From RDXT01 sp033765305 (GTDB taxonomy: Bacteria > Bacteroidota > Bacteroidia > J057), in the NCBI GenBank assembly GCA_033765305.1, contig JANRID010000030.1, forward strand, positions 1-32,700: a stretch of DNA of 32,700 nucleotides. The letters are read 5' to 3'. The position numbers and the translations under genes are program-made. The notes beneath the pieces are model-generated. The model ran no database searches, was not told the origin of the DNA, and worked only from the letters and a program-made list of their open reading frames with translations. Within the stretch, counting starts at the first letter, position 1, and each line of letters begins with the position of its first letter. Shown piece by piece: positions 15,543 through 23,535 of this stretch.

Positions 15543-16159
15543 AGCGTTTTTTTCTGATTGTGAAGATAGGAAAAATGGTTGGGTTTGCGCGCCATCCCAA
15601 ATTGGGTCGGAGGTAAGGAGGATGGGGGGCATGGCGCGGAATACAAGTCGTCATCTTTCCAATTGGCAGGGTTGTCATGCATATACCGGGAAATGCGCTC
15701 AAATCCGGCCCGATCGCGGATAATACGATCATGGAATGAACGCTGCCAGCCAAATTCGAGCAGGCCAGCCAGGTGGATGTGCTTGGAAACGGTGGTTTTG
15801 CAGGCGCCTTTCAATTCCGGCAGGGATTTGATTTGGATGGACCCATGGTCTGCCTCATGCAGGGACGGGTCGCGACCTGTCCCTGCAGACGGCGGGTCAA
15901 TCATGGATCGGTCGATTTCCAGAATCCCATGCACGTGGCTAGGCATCACGACAAAGGCGTGCAGCCGAACGCAGGGATCCTGTTCCGCAAGCCAGAACCA
16001 ACGTTCTTGTGCAACTTTACCGAAGGAATTGAGGTGCATCACCCCTGCACGAACCTCTCCCAGACAACAAAGCCTGCCCTGAACCACACCCGTGAAAAAA
16101 TAGCAGCCATCGTGGCTGTAATCATATCCTGGGAGGCGGTTGGGTTTGCGGGATTTCAT
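15530..16159 (-). CDS. RAYT-like HUH transposase (Y1_Tnp family)
   Basis: A 209-residue protein with the N-terminal RKPNRLPGYDYSHDGCYFFT typical of REP-associated tyrosine transposases, the HUH metal motif in VVMPSHVHGILEI (HVH at 75-77), and WQRSFHDRIIRD...ISRYMHDNPANW. RAYTs are domesticated single-copy relatives of IS200/IS605 TnpA that act on REP palindromes. The catalytic Tyr is not certain; the region GACKTTVSKHI lacks one where I would look first. Its C-terminal 35 residues are unusual: they read out of frame through a stretch resembling the card1 start. It overlaps the upstream unknown gene by 4 bases. I saw no flanking inverted repeats or target-site duplication. Confidence 0.85.
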   Translation of the reverse strand: MKSRKPNRLPGYDYSHDGCYFFTGVVQGRLCCLGEVRAGVMHLNSFGKVAQERWFWLAEQDPCVRLHAFVVMPSHVHGILEIDRSMIDPPSAGTGRDPSLHEADHGSIQIKSLPELKGACKTTVSKHIHLAGLLEFGWQRSFHDRIIRDRAGFERISRYMHDNPANWKDDDLYSAPCPPSSLPPTQFGMARKPNHFSYLHNQKKTLWET

Positions 16160-16479
16160 CGGTTGGATTGGGCAGCGTGATTAGGGGATACACAACATGC
16201 ACCTGCATCATTCGTTTCTTCCAGTATACATTCTTCATAAAAAGCAGCAGCCTCCGGATCCACGGCAGCCAATTTTGCCACCAATGCCCGGTAGGTGCCC
16301 TCGTCTTTTCCCATGGAATATGCAGGATAAAGGTGATCCAGTAGGTGGTCTATGGCTTCCACATCGGGCGAATCGCTCGCCAGGTGCAAGTCAATTTCGG
16401 GCTTCAGCAACTCGTAAGACTGTTGAGCCAGCGCTAGTAGCTGCTCGATTTGGGAGCGGAGGCCGGAGAGGAGGGACAT
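16156..16479 (-). CDS. Small unknown protein in effector operon
   Basis: I do not recognise this 107-residue protein. It is helical and acidic in composition: SLLSGLRSQIEQLLALAQQS at the start, IDHLLDHLYPAYSMGKDEG in the middle, and AAAFYEECILEETNDAG near the end. No membrane segment, signal peptide or catalytic motif is seen. The start at 16479 is 13 bases after the CARF-HEPN gene's stop, and its stop overlaps the RAYT start (ATGA). It could be an accessory or inhibitor of the preceding CARF effector; nothing in the sequence proves this. An upstream in-frame extension exists but only shadows the CARF-HEPN gene. Confidence 0.65.
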   Translation of the reverse strand: MSLLSGLRSQIEQLLALAQQSYELLKPEIDLHLASDSPDVEAIDHLLDHLYPAYSMGKDEGTYRALVAKLAAVDPEAAAFYEECILEETNDAGACCVSPNHAAQSNR

Positions 16480-16492
16480 GGGGGAGATGGGT

Positions 16493-17764
16493 TTAAAATC
16501 CAAGAGGGGGTAAATGCGGCAATTGCAGCGCCTGCTTCGCTTGACCAAAGGCATCTCCAAAAGCAGATTGCAGGAGTTCCTGAAGCTGGGTATGAAATTT
16601 CTCCGCCCGTGTTTGGCCAATGGGTTTAAATCCATGCGCAAGAATGGATTCATTCCGTTCCTTAAGTATTCCTTCAAAAGCAAAGGATTTATAGCTGAAT
16701 TGCGATTTCTCTGCGAAGGCTATTTGCATTATTGAATGCTCAAAAACTCTCAGCATCCAAAAGCCTAATTTAAGATCAATTTTATCTGGCTCTACTTTTC
16801 CTCTACAAACTGATCGAAATAAGTTTAGTTGAGTTTCATTTAGCGCTGCATAATCTGGACTATCAGTCACAATGCCATATTCGGCTAAACAAAATTGGCT
16901 GACCGCTTCTAACGTTCGATAATGCCTTGCAACGGCATCGTCAAACCGGTTCCGTTGGATGCACCGACCTGCATTGAGATAAATATCGGCTATGAAATCA
17001 ACTGACAGCTTGCTTGTCCCTTCCATACTTTCCAGATGGGCTGCAAACGCCTTCATCTGATCAGAGAAGGCTGCCAGCTCCGGCGACCCCGCTCCTGAGC
17101 GCAGTGCGCGCTCGACCTGTTCGAGGGCACTGCTGATATCCCTGCTAACGGCTGCTCCGTAATGCTCAAAACGGTCCCAGCGGGCCAGTTGCTGACAAAG
17201 CACATGCAAGCCCTGGAAAAGCTCTTTCTTGTGCGCATGGGTGGGCGAAATCTGACCGAAATGGTACGCCGCCCCGCCGAAGTCGAAGGCGTTGAATGCG
17301 TCGCGCCCCTTAGAAGCAACAATAAAGCCTGTCTGGTCGTAAGCGTTGCCGAGCTCGACCATCCGCATGGAGTCCAGAATTACTTTTTTCTCATTATCTG
17401 TACGGACATCTACATACATCATCGGGATGCCCAAAAAGGAGGCTACCATCACTGCACCCGCACTCATCCATTTTCTGCCCCCGGTGGGGTCGGAAACAAT
17501 ATGAGTGGCACCCTGATCTTCCAGCCATGTTTTGGCATGCTGAAATACTTCGCAGAGTGCCCCGATTTCGTCTGGAGAATCTTTGATCGTTAGCTTATCG
17601 TATTGGCTGGGCTTCAGGCCTGTTTGTTCGACTGTAGCATCTACAGAGGCTTTTAGAGACTCACTAGTACCAATGAATATCACAAAATCAGCCTGTAGTT
17701 TTTGGATCGAGAAAATCAGCGGCTCGGGCGAAAGGCCCATGGTGAGGATAAGTCCGGCTGGCAT
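16493..17764 (-). CDS. CARF-HEPN RNase, TIGR02710-type (Csm6/Csx1 superfamily)
   Basis: A 423-residue effector. The N-terminal CARF domain shows ADFVIFIGTSES (25-36), THIVSDPTGGRKWMSAGAVM (87-106) and IPMMYVDV. The C-terminal HEPN domain carries RNESILAHGF, with R370 and H377 in the R-x6-H arrangement used by this subfamily for RNA cleavage. The architecture fits cyclic-oligoadenylate-activated single-strand RNases that act in the cytoplasm during type III immunity. It follows the CARF-RelE gene by 4 bases. It is distinct in sequence from the other CARF-HEPN protein at 18894-20648, so it is not a recent duplicate. Confidence 0.85.
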   Translation of the reverse strand: MPAGLILTMGLSPEPLIFSIQKLQADFVIFIGTSESLKASVDATVEQTGLKPSQYDKLTIKDSPDEIGALCEVFQHAKTWLEDQGATHIVSDPTGGRKWMSAGAVMVASFLGIPMMYVDVRTDNEKKVILDSMRMVELGNAYDQTGFIVASKGRDAFNAFDFGGAAYHFGQISPTHAHKKELFQGLHVLCQQLARWDRFEHYGAAVSRDISSALEQVERALRSGAGSPELAAFSDQMKAFAAHLESMEGTSKLSVDFIADIYLNAGRCIQRNRFDDAVARHYRTLEAVSQFCLAEYGIVTDSPDYAALNETQLNLFRSVCRGKVEPDKIDLKLGFWMLRVFEHSIMQIAFAEKSQFSYKSFAFEGILKERNESILAHGFKPIGQTRAEKFHTQLQELLQSAFGDAFGQAKQALQLPHLPPLGF

Positions 17765-17768
17765 AGGG

Positions 17769-18890
17769 TTAGGGATTATTGTTGACGTAGTCGTGGGGGC
17801 CGAAGTGGCGGAGGAGAAGGGTGCCGGTTTTTGCTTCGCAGCTTACCCTAGGCCCCTGGCCCAGGCGGAAATGCCCTAAATGGCTATTTTTTCCACTAAA
17901 CTTATCGTAAAGAAGCCCGCCTGCCTGCCCGCCTTTGAGAGATGCTGTGTCACCGTTGTTTGCGTGAAGGATACAGGCTATTTTGGCAATAGCCTCCTGT
18001 AGCTTTACTTTTTCTTCAGCCTGGGTATGGCTTCGAAAATCTTTTTTAAAGCTGTCTTCATAGATAATCCTTGGCAGTGCGATCAACTGGGCTGATAAAA
18101 CATCTTGCTTCACATTGTTCCAGGCAAGCGTGCCCCAGGTGGAAAGCACGCAGCGGCCCTCCACGCAATCTAGCATCACCTCGGGAATAGCACTCAGCTC
18201 CTCCTGAGCCAAACCGTTGACAGCCGATGCCTGCGATAGCCGCAGAAACAGGCTGGCGTTTTCCTCGAAAAGTGCTTGCTCCAGCGAAACAGGCAGTCGG
18301 GGAATGGTGATCAGCTCCTGTCCTGCCTCAAAGATGTAGGCGATGCGGTCGGCATAAAACATGCCGATCGTGTTGAGGTAGCCTTGCAGGCTTTTGAAAC
18401 CGCCTGTGAGGTTGAAGATGATCTCCGTCCCATCTGCACGATAGCCCGGTAGGGTCTCATCACACCAGTTGAGCAACTCCTTAATTCCTTCGATAAAGTC
18501 GGCTTTGCTGTTGGTGTTCAGTCCGGGCGGGATGTAAATCTGGGTATTGGGAAAATATCGGCGGAGGAAGTCCGCGATCAGGTCTGCGGCGGTTTGCCCC
18601 TGGTACGTATCGGTGGCGATCAGTACCTGCATGTCGTTGGAGTTGGTAGGCAGGGTGCCGTCATACAGGCCCAAAATGCCGTTGAGTTCGGCGGAGGCTT
18701 GACGCAGCTCATTCACCGCAGCAGTCGCCAGCTTTTCCTTTGCTTTTGCCTTTAAGCCTTCGGTCAACTGGATAACCTTATCCGGGGTCTCTTGCCGGGA
18801 TGCGTTGGCATAGTCGCGGAGCATTCTACTCTGCTCACCTGCCTGGTTGGTGAGGATGCTAGTGCCGACGGGGGAGAGGATGAGGCGCAT
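17769..18890 (-). CDS. CARF-RelE mRNA interferase, Cami1-like
   Basis: A 373-residue fusion. Residues 1-200 form a CARF domain of the APE2256 type, with MRLILSPVGTSILTN at the start and FNLTGGFKSLQGYLNTI (159-175) as the ligand-site signature. The C-terminal 100 residues are RelE-like: RIIYEDSFKKDFRSHTQAEE, KLQEAIAKIACILHANNGD, LGHFRLGQGPRVSC (338-351) and LLLRHFGPHDYVNNNP (358-373). Cami1 is a known CARF-RelE ribonuclease that cuts mRNA at the ribosome after cyclic tetra-adenylate binding. The middle segment (about 200-265) links the two. It is 3 bases downstream of the Csm6-like gene, so the two are cotranslated. Confidence 0.82.
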   Translation of the reverse strand: MRLILSPVGTSILTNQAGEQSRMLRDYANASRQETPDKVIQLTEGLKAKAKEKLATAAVNELRQASAELNGILGLYDGTLPTNSNDMQVLIATDTYQGQTAADLIADFLRRYFPNTQIYIPPGLNTNSKADFIEGIKELLNWCDETLPGYRADGTEIIFNLTGGFKSLQGYLNTIGMFYADRIAYIFEAGQELITIPRLPVSLEQALFEENASLFLRLSQASAVNGLAQEELSAIPEVMLDCVEGRCVLSTWGTLAWNNVKQDVLSAQLIALPRIIYEDSFKKDFRSHTQAEEKVKLQEAIAKIACILHANNGDTASLKGGQAGGLLYDKFSGKNSHLGHFRLGQGPRVSCEAKTGTLLLRHFGPHDYVNNNP

Positions 18891-18893
18891 GGG

Positions 18894-20648
18894 TTAGGGG
18901 GTTTCGTTAATACCGAGGTAATACTTGATCAGGGGATTGATGTGAGTGTCGAAAAAGCCGAAGTTTTGATCGTATGTAACCCCCTCTTGATAAATGCCGA
19001 AATACTTGTCGCAGAGGGTGAAGAAGTTTTTTTCGTGGAGTTTCCGCAACTCTTTCCTCTCATCAATACTCCAATCGGTTACAGGCTCGGGTATCTTAGT
19101 CTCGTTTGATGGTAAGCTTACCCATCTTTCGTATTCTTCATACCTGAGTCTGTATTCTGTTTTATTAACAGGCGTAAAGAGCCTTCCGGGATTTTTGAGG
19201 TCTCCATCAATAGTTATAAAACTATCCAAAATTTCATCTTGCCCTGTGCCCTCCAGATTGTGTGCCACTTTGTTCCGTATGTCACGGAGTGCATCTATGT
19301 AAACAAGTGCATCTTTTAAAAGTATATTTGTATCCTTTTGAAAGCCAGGCTCTTTTTCAAAAAAACATTCCCAAATAGCTCTATGAAGGAAAAAAGTAGG
19401 CTGCTGCTTTGATCCAATTTTCCAGCTGTATGGATAAGGTATATAGTTTTGAACAAACTCCTGCCAGGAGTTTTTGCTTAAAATGGAAGCAATTATAATT
19501 TTAGGAGCTTCTCTATCAGGAATCAGATCATCTAATCGAATATTCAGTATTTTTCCAGTGCTAATTAATGGCGCTAATTCTGGCAGCAGCAGAACCTCTG
19601 CCATCGTAAAAATCCGCATCAAGAAGTCGGAATAGCTTTGCTGCTTGAAGTACTTTATCTTTGCACTGAGGTAAATAAATACAAGTTTGTTCGGCCTTGA
19701 CTTTGAATCATCAGTATCGTTTAGTAAATCTATTTTTGTACGCATTTCATTCAATAGCGCAGATGCCCTGGCGCTCCCTGGTAGGGATAAATCCATCTCC
19801 TTTTCTTCAAAATCATCAATCCCTTCATCCATCTCAAAGGGCTGATCAAGTCCATCGATAAGTCTATTAATGAATTCTTTTTGTGTAAAAATCTCACTCC
19901 AATCAAGTGTTTGCAAGCCGGATCCAACCCTCGCGATCCTAACTGCTTCTTGCCCTGCGGCCAGATTTAAAATAGCCGTATATTCACATTTACTGGAGAA
20001 AAGTAGTATTTCTTTTTTTAATCGAGTCTCGTACAATTCGGATGTCAACTTCAGTGCGAAACAGCTATTATTAATGAGATCATGACCTATGGCGGTGAAT
20101 TTCGTGTCCATAGGCAGAAGATTTAAAAAAAGTGCTAAATTGATACTAGGCAACTGTCCCCCAGTAACCCAGAAGTAGTGGTCGTGGTTTTTTAATATTT
20201 GCGGCAGTTTTCCTTTTATCGTTCGGAACCAGGAGGTATAGTGAAAGAAATCATTTTTGACTGATATTGAGTTGTGCTTAGCTGTTGGATATTTTGCTGA
20301 ATACCACGCTGTAAAGGCGTCCATATACGGCTTAGTTGGCGGGATTATTTTTTCAGTTGGCTGTGTGTTAATAACGACAATCTCAGGAATGTTGCCAATT
20401 TCCTTTGTTATATGCGTCACTGATTCTCTTACGCGTGGGAAGTCAATCATCTCTTCGATTCCAGTAGCATAAATTTCATTTTTTTTGCAGGTTTTGTTAA
20501 AGTTTGTTGCATCCGAAGGAATTAAAAAACCAGCATGATATGGATGATCAACCAGCAGCTTGAAGATACTCTCATTCTGTGCCAAAGGGCTGTCCTTTGG
20601 CACACAAAGATCAGTAAGATCAAAGTGTATGAAGAGCAGTGGGCTCAT
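18894..20648 (-). CDS. Csm6-like CARF-HEPN ribonuclease
   Basis: A 584-residue protein directly after csm5. The CARF half shows an early LLFIHFDLTDLCVPKDSPLA and the motif YFWVTGGQLPSINLALFLN (158-176). The HEPN half has the RNase motif RNKVAH, R458 and H463 in the R-x4-H spacing, within LRDIRNKVAHNLEG. It is long for Csm6 (usually about 400-450 residues), with about 100 residues after the HEPN motif. Base composition is visibly more AT-rich than most of the locus. Expected role: cyclic-oligoadenylate-activated non-specific RNase. Subfamily is not certain, so no gene symbol is given. Confidence 0.8.
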   Translation of the reverse strand: MSPLLFIHFDLTDLCVPKDSPLAQNESIFKLLVDHPYHAGFLIPSDATNFNKTCKKNEIYATGIEEMIDFPRVRESVTHITKEIGNIPEIVVINTQPTEKIIPPTKPYMDAFTAWYSAKYPTAKHNSISVKNDFFHYTSWFRTIKGKLPQILKNHDHYFWVTGGQLPSINLALFLNLLPMDTKFTAIGHDLINNSCFALKLTSELYETRLKKEILLFSSKCEYTAILNLAAGQEAVRIARVGSGLQTLDWSEIFTQKEFINRLIDGLDQPFEMDEGIDDFEEKEMDLSLPGSARASALLNEMRTKIDLLNDTDDSKSRPNKLVFIYLSAKIKYFKQQSYSDFLMRIFTMAEVLLLPELAPLISTGKILNIRLDDLIPDREAPKIIIASILSKNSWQEFVQNYIPYPYSWKIGSKQQPTFFLHRAIWECFFEKEPGFQKDTNILLKDALVYIDALRDIRNKVAHNLEGTGQDEILDSFITIDGDLKNPGRLFTPVNKTEYRLRYEEYERWVSLPSNETKIPEPVTDWSIDERKELRKLHEKNFFTLCDKYFGIYQEGVTYDQNFGFFDTHINPLIKYYLGINETP

Positions 20649-20658
20649 GGCTGATCAT

Positions 20659-22470
20659 TCACCTATTCGCCATCTTCATTCCTTTGAACCGCACTCCCGT
20701 TACTTTCTCGCCGGCCATACTGACCACCTCTACCAGGATGACTTGTTCCAGGATCGTGTCGGCACGATAGCTGATGGTCAAGTCTGTCTCGTTACCTTCG
20801 TTGAGATAGACCTTGATTTTTTTAGTAGGCCCTGGTATAGGATATACATAGGCATCCAGAATCGAGCCCTTTCTGGCCTTCTGCTGCATATACTGAGGCT
20901 TGATAGGTTCATGGGCGGCTTCGGGCGCTTCAGGTACTGAGGTCGCAGGCTCATGCACTTCTACAGCGTGCGTACTCCACTCGGACTCCGGAATGTACTC
21001 CATCCATCCCAGGGGCTGTACGGTATTGTCAGGGTATGTTATGAGCAAACGGCTTTTGGGGAATGTCTCAATGTTGGCGTCATAAGGCTTGGCATCGCGC
21101 ACGCCTGGACGCTTGCCAAGCTCCAGCCGGTTCATGACTTTCCGGAACGCAGCCCGCAGTTCATCATCGAGCAGCATCGGGAGCAGCTCGGTCTTGCCTG
21201 CGAAGCCGGTAGCAAACCCTGTGCGCAGCAGCGTGCGCCCATTGTGCGGATAGCTGTATATTTCATCAAAGGGTTTTCGGAATGTTTTCTTGTCAGGCAT
21301 GCCGCGATCTGGCGTCATGGTCAGCATTTGTTTTTCCAGCCATTGCTCCTTGTCAAACTTGGCCTGCGCTGTAGCGAAGTTTTGAAGTGCCTGAAAAACA
21401 TATGCGTCCGCTTTGGCCTGATGCTCCTCAATATTTGTCTGGTTCACGAGGATAATGTCAATCCCATATAATGATTTCACCTTTTCCTCAAACCGGATCC
21501 AATGTTCTCTTTTTCCCGGCTCAGGCAACTTGGTGTAAATCGCATACATAGCGGCCACATTTACCGCAATCTCTGTTTTAAATACTACACCCCTCCGGAT
21601 AGCCTCCAATCCAGGCGATTGCGGTTGTCTAAGGGCAACCTTAGGAGCATTTCGGTCTGCGGCCCCGAATCGACCACCGGATCTTGCAACGAGATACAAG
21701 TCCGAGGCTACGACTTCTACCGGCCGCTCGCCGGACACATATACCGCATCCGACACCTCCAGAAACTTGAAGAGGTCCATTTTTTCATCATCGAATACCC
21801 GCTCTTTCCGCCGATCAAGCATGCCACAGAAGGCAATACTGTATTCTAACTCACGCCCCATTTTTTTGCGCAGTTCCATCGGCCGCATGGTTCGATCGTC
21901 CAAACAGCGCTGTATGTCTTTAAGTAACGCATCTTTATGCGCGCGCTTGTTGTGCAGCAGTTCCTGAGTCATCACCTGGTACATCAGAGCCGTGCGGATG
22001 CTCCCTTTGAGGGTGCTGCCAGGCAGATAGAGCTCGTTGGTAGCGGTCGTAATGAGACCGCGTACTTGCTGCTTGGTATTCCCATTGAGCTTATACTTTC
22101 GAACCCCATTCTTCGGGTCATTGAGAAAAGCGATAAATCCACCACTCAGCTTCTGCTTTTCACAAAAAACCTCCAATCGAAGCTGATCTCGTAAATCCCG
22201 GAGCTGCTGATTGTAGTCCCGCTTCTCCCGATTGTCCCTGCTCGTCTTGAACTGAAACTCCAGATTTTCAAGCCGATCTGTAAGTTGGCTGATCCACTCC
22301 ACAAAGCGCTCAACCATCTCTTCTTTGTTGGGAAGCCCCCCCAAAAAACGGGTGAATTGAGCTTGTGAAACCCGGTAGTAATACCCATCTTTAAGCACAT
22401 AGTCCAGCGAATGGAGGTTTTCGCCAGTGCCGATGTGGAGCGGGGTGAGGGTGCGGAGAAAGACTTTCAT
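20659..22470 (-). CDS. csm5: Csm5, enlarged, crRNA 3'-end RAMP subunit
   Basis: Csm5 caps the crRNA 3' end of the Csm complex and assists crRNA maturation. The RAMP start FLRTLTPLHIGTGE (4-17), the loop YLPGSTLKGSIRTAL (148-162) and the glycine-rich TGFATGFAGKTELLP identify it. At 603 residues it is well above the usual 350-400. Two extras explain this: a charged coiled-coil-like insert at about 55-105, and a C-terminal beta-rich domain of about 75 residues (AYVYPIPGPTKKIKVYLNEG onward) preceded by a proline/alanine linker. The start is 21 bases after the csm4 stop. Confidence 0.9.
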   Translation of the reverse strand: MKVFLRTLTPLHIGTGENLHSLDYVLKDGYYYRVSQAQFTRFLGGLPNKEEMVERFVEWISQLTDRLENLEFQFKTSRDNREKRDYNQQLRDLRDQLRLEVFCEKQKLSGGFIAFLNDPKNGVRKYKLNGNTKQQVRGLITTATNELYLPGSTLKGSIRTALMYQVMTQELLHNKRAHKDALLKDIQRCLDDRTMRPMELRKKMGRELEYSIAFCGMLDRRKERVFDDEKMDLFKFLEVSDAVYVSGERPVEVVASDLYLVARSGGRFGAADRNAPKVALRQPQSPGLEAIRRGVVFKTEIAVNVAAMYAIYTKLPEPGKREHWIRFEEKVKSLYGIDIILVNQTNIEEHQAKADAYVFQALQNFATAQAKFDKEQWLEKQMLTMTPDRGMPDKKTFRKPFDEIYSYPHNGRTLLRTGFATGFAGKTELLPMLLDDELRAAFRKVMNRLELGKRPGVRDAKPYDANIETFPKSRLLITYPDNTVQPLGWMEYIPESEWSTHAVEVHEPATSVPEAPEAAHEPIKPQYMQQKARKGSILDAYVYPIPGPTKKIKVYLNEGNETDLTISYRADTILEQVILVEVVSMAGEKVTGVRFKGMKMANR

Positions 22471-22491
22471 GGGTAGAATTGCTGTTGTAAA

Positions 22492-23535
22492 TCAGGACTC
22501 GCGGACGAGCTGGAAAGGAAGGGTAAGCGCGTAAGCGTATTGATAGACCTTATGCGGGACAGGATTTTTTCCAGAAGTTCCTACCTCGACAAGGCTGCCC
22601 CAAGGGTTGGGGGCGCTGTTGGGAAAAACAGAACCTTCTGTGAAAAAGTAGTGGGGGTCTTTTCTAGCCCTACCATAGCCCCCAAAGCTCACATCGCCTT
22701 GCCGCTCCTCCAGTTGGTAGAAAAGTGGCTCCTGACCTTTGAAATTGGTAAGTTGATCCCGGGTAGGCTGAAACAAGGAAAGGTTGAGGCAGGCATTGGG
22801 AGAGGCTGGCGTTTGCCAGGAGAAGGGGACAATCTTGTGCACAAACACACCTTTGCCCACCGAGCGATCGCCGCCGATACCTGAATGGCGCAGCCAGCGG
22901 AAGCAGGCATCCAGCATGGCGATGTCATCGGTCTGCACAAGGAAAAACAGTCCGGCTTTTTTGTGCTGCTCATTGGTGTCTGGGATTTTACTGCCATGCA
23001 CAAAGCGCTCCTCATCGTGAAAGAGCTGGCCTGCTTTTCCTTCCACCTGCAGCGTCCCCCCGCGCAATCGGTCAATGGTGTTATGGGTAAATGACTCGGA
23101 TTGCACCTTGGGTTGCGCGAGCTTATTTTTCTGGCTGAGTTCCTTCCGTAGCTCTATAGCAAGCCTCTTGTCACTAAGTTTACCCAACGCCATGCGCTGA
23201 AGAGTGGGCAAAGGCAAGTATCTGACCCTTTTGTCTTTCTTAAACAGTCTCATAGCCTCAAAATCCAGTGGGCCCTCCTTGATCGGTGGCAGTAGCGGTC
23301 GGGGCAGAAAATATGCAATAGTTCCATCAGGCTCCTCTTCAAAGGGAAAGGTCGAGGATATCAGCATAGGAGGCTGACCCTCTAAATAACGCGTCAGCCA
23401 ATCCTCCAGCCTTTGGTTGCCATACACCGAACGGATAGCCCAGCAAAGGGTACCCCACAACGTGTCGGACCGTAGTTCCGGCTTGAACCCGCTTAGCGGG
23501 TAGAGTAATACTGCATGTAATTGATTATCAGGCAT
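22492..23535 (-). CDS. csm4: Csm4, crRNA 5'-handle-binding RAMP subunit
   Basis: The 347-residue Csm4 (Cas5 role) binds the crRNA 5' handle and docks Cas10. Typical landmarks are the N-terminal SDTLWGTLCWAI (23-34), HNTIDRLRGGT (151-161) and the glycine-rich loop SGIGGDRSVGKGVF (218-231), with a further GDVSFGGYGRARKDPH near the C-terminus. Length is normal to slightly long. Its start overlaps the csm3 stop by 8 bases, indicating coupled translation within the complex operon. Confidence 0.92.
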   Translation of the reverse strand: MPDNQLHAVLLYPLSGFKPELRSDTLWGTLCWAIRSVYGNQRLEDWLTRYLEGQPPMLISSTFPFEEEPDGTIAYFLPRPLLPPIKEGPLDFEAMRLFKKDKRVRYLPLPTLQRMALGKLSDKRLAIELRKELSQKNKLAQPKVQSESFTHNTIDRLRGGTLQVEGKAGQLFHDEERFVHGSKIPDTNEQHKKAGLFFLVQTDDIAMLDACFRWLRHSGIGGDRSVGKGVFVHKIVPFSWQTPASPNACLNLSLFQPTRDQLTNFKGQEPLFYQLEERQGDVSFGGYGRARKDPHYFFTEGSVFPNSAPNPWGSLVEVGTSGKNPVPHKVYQYAYALTLPFQLVRES

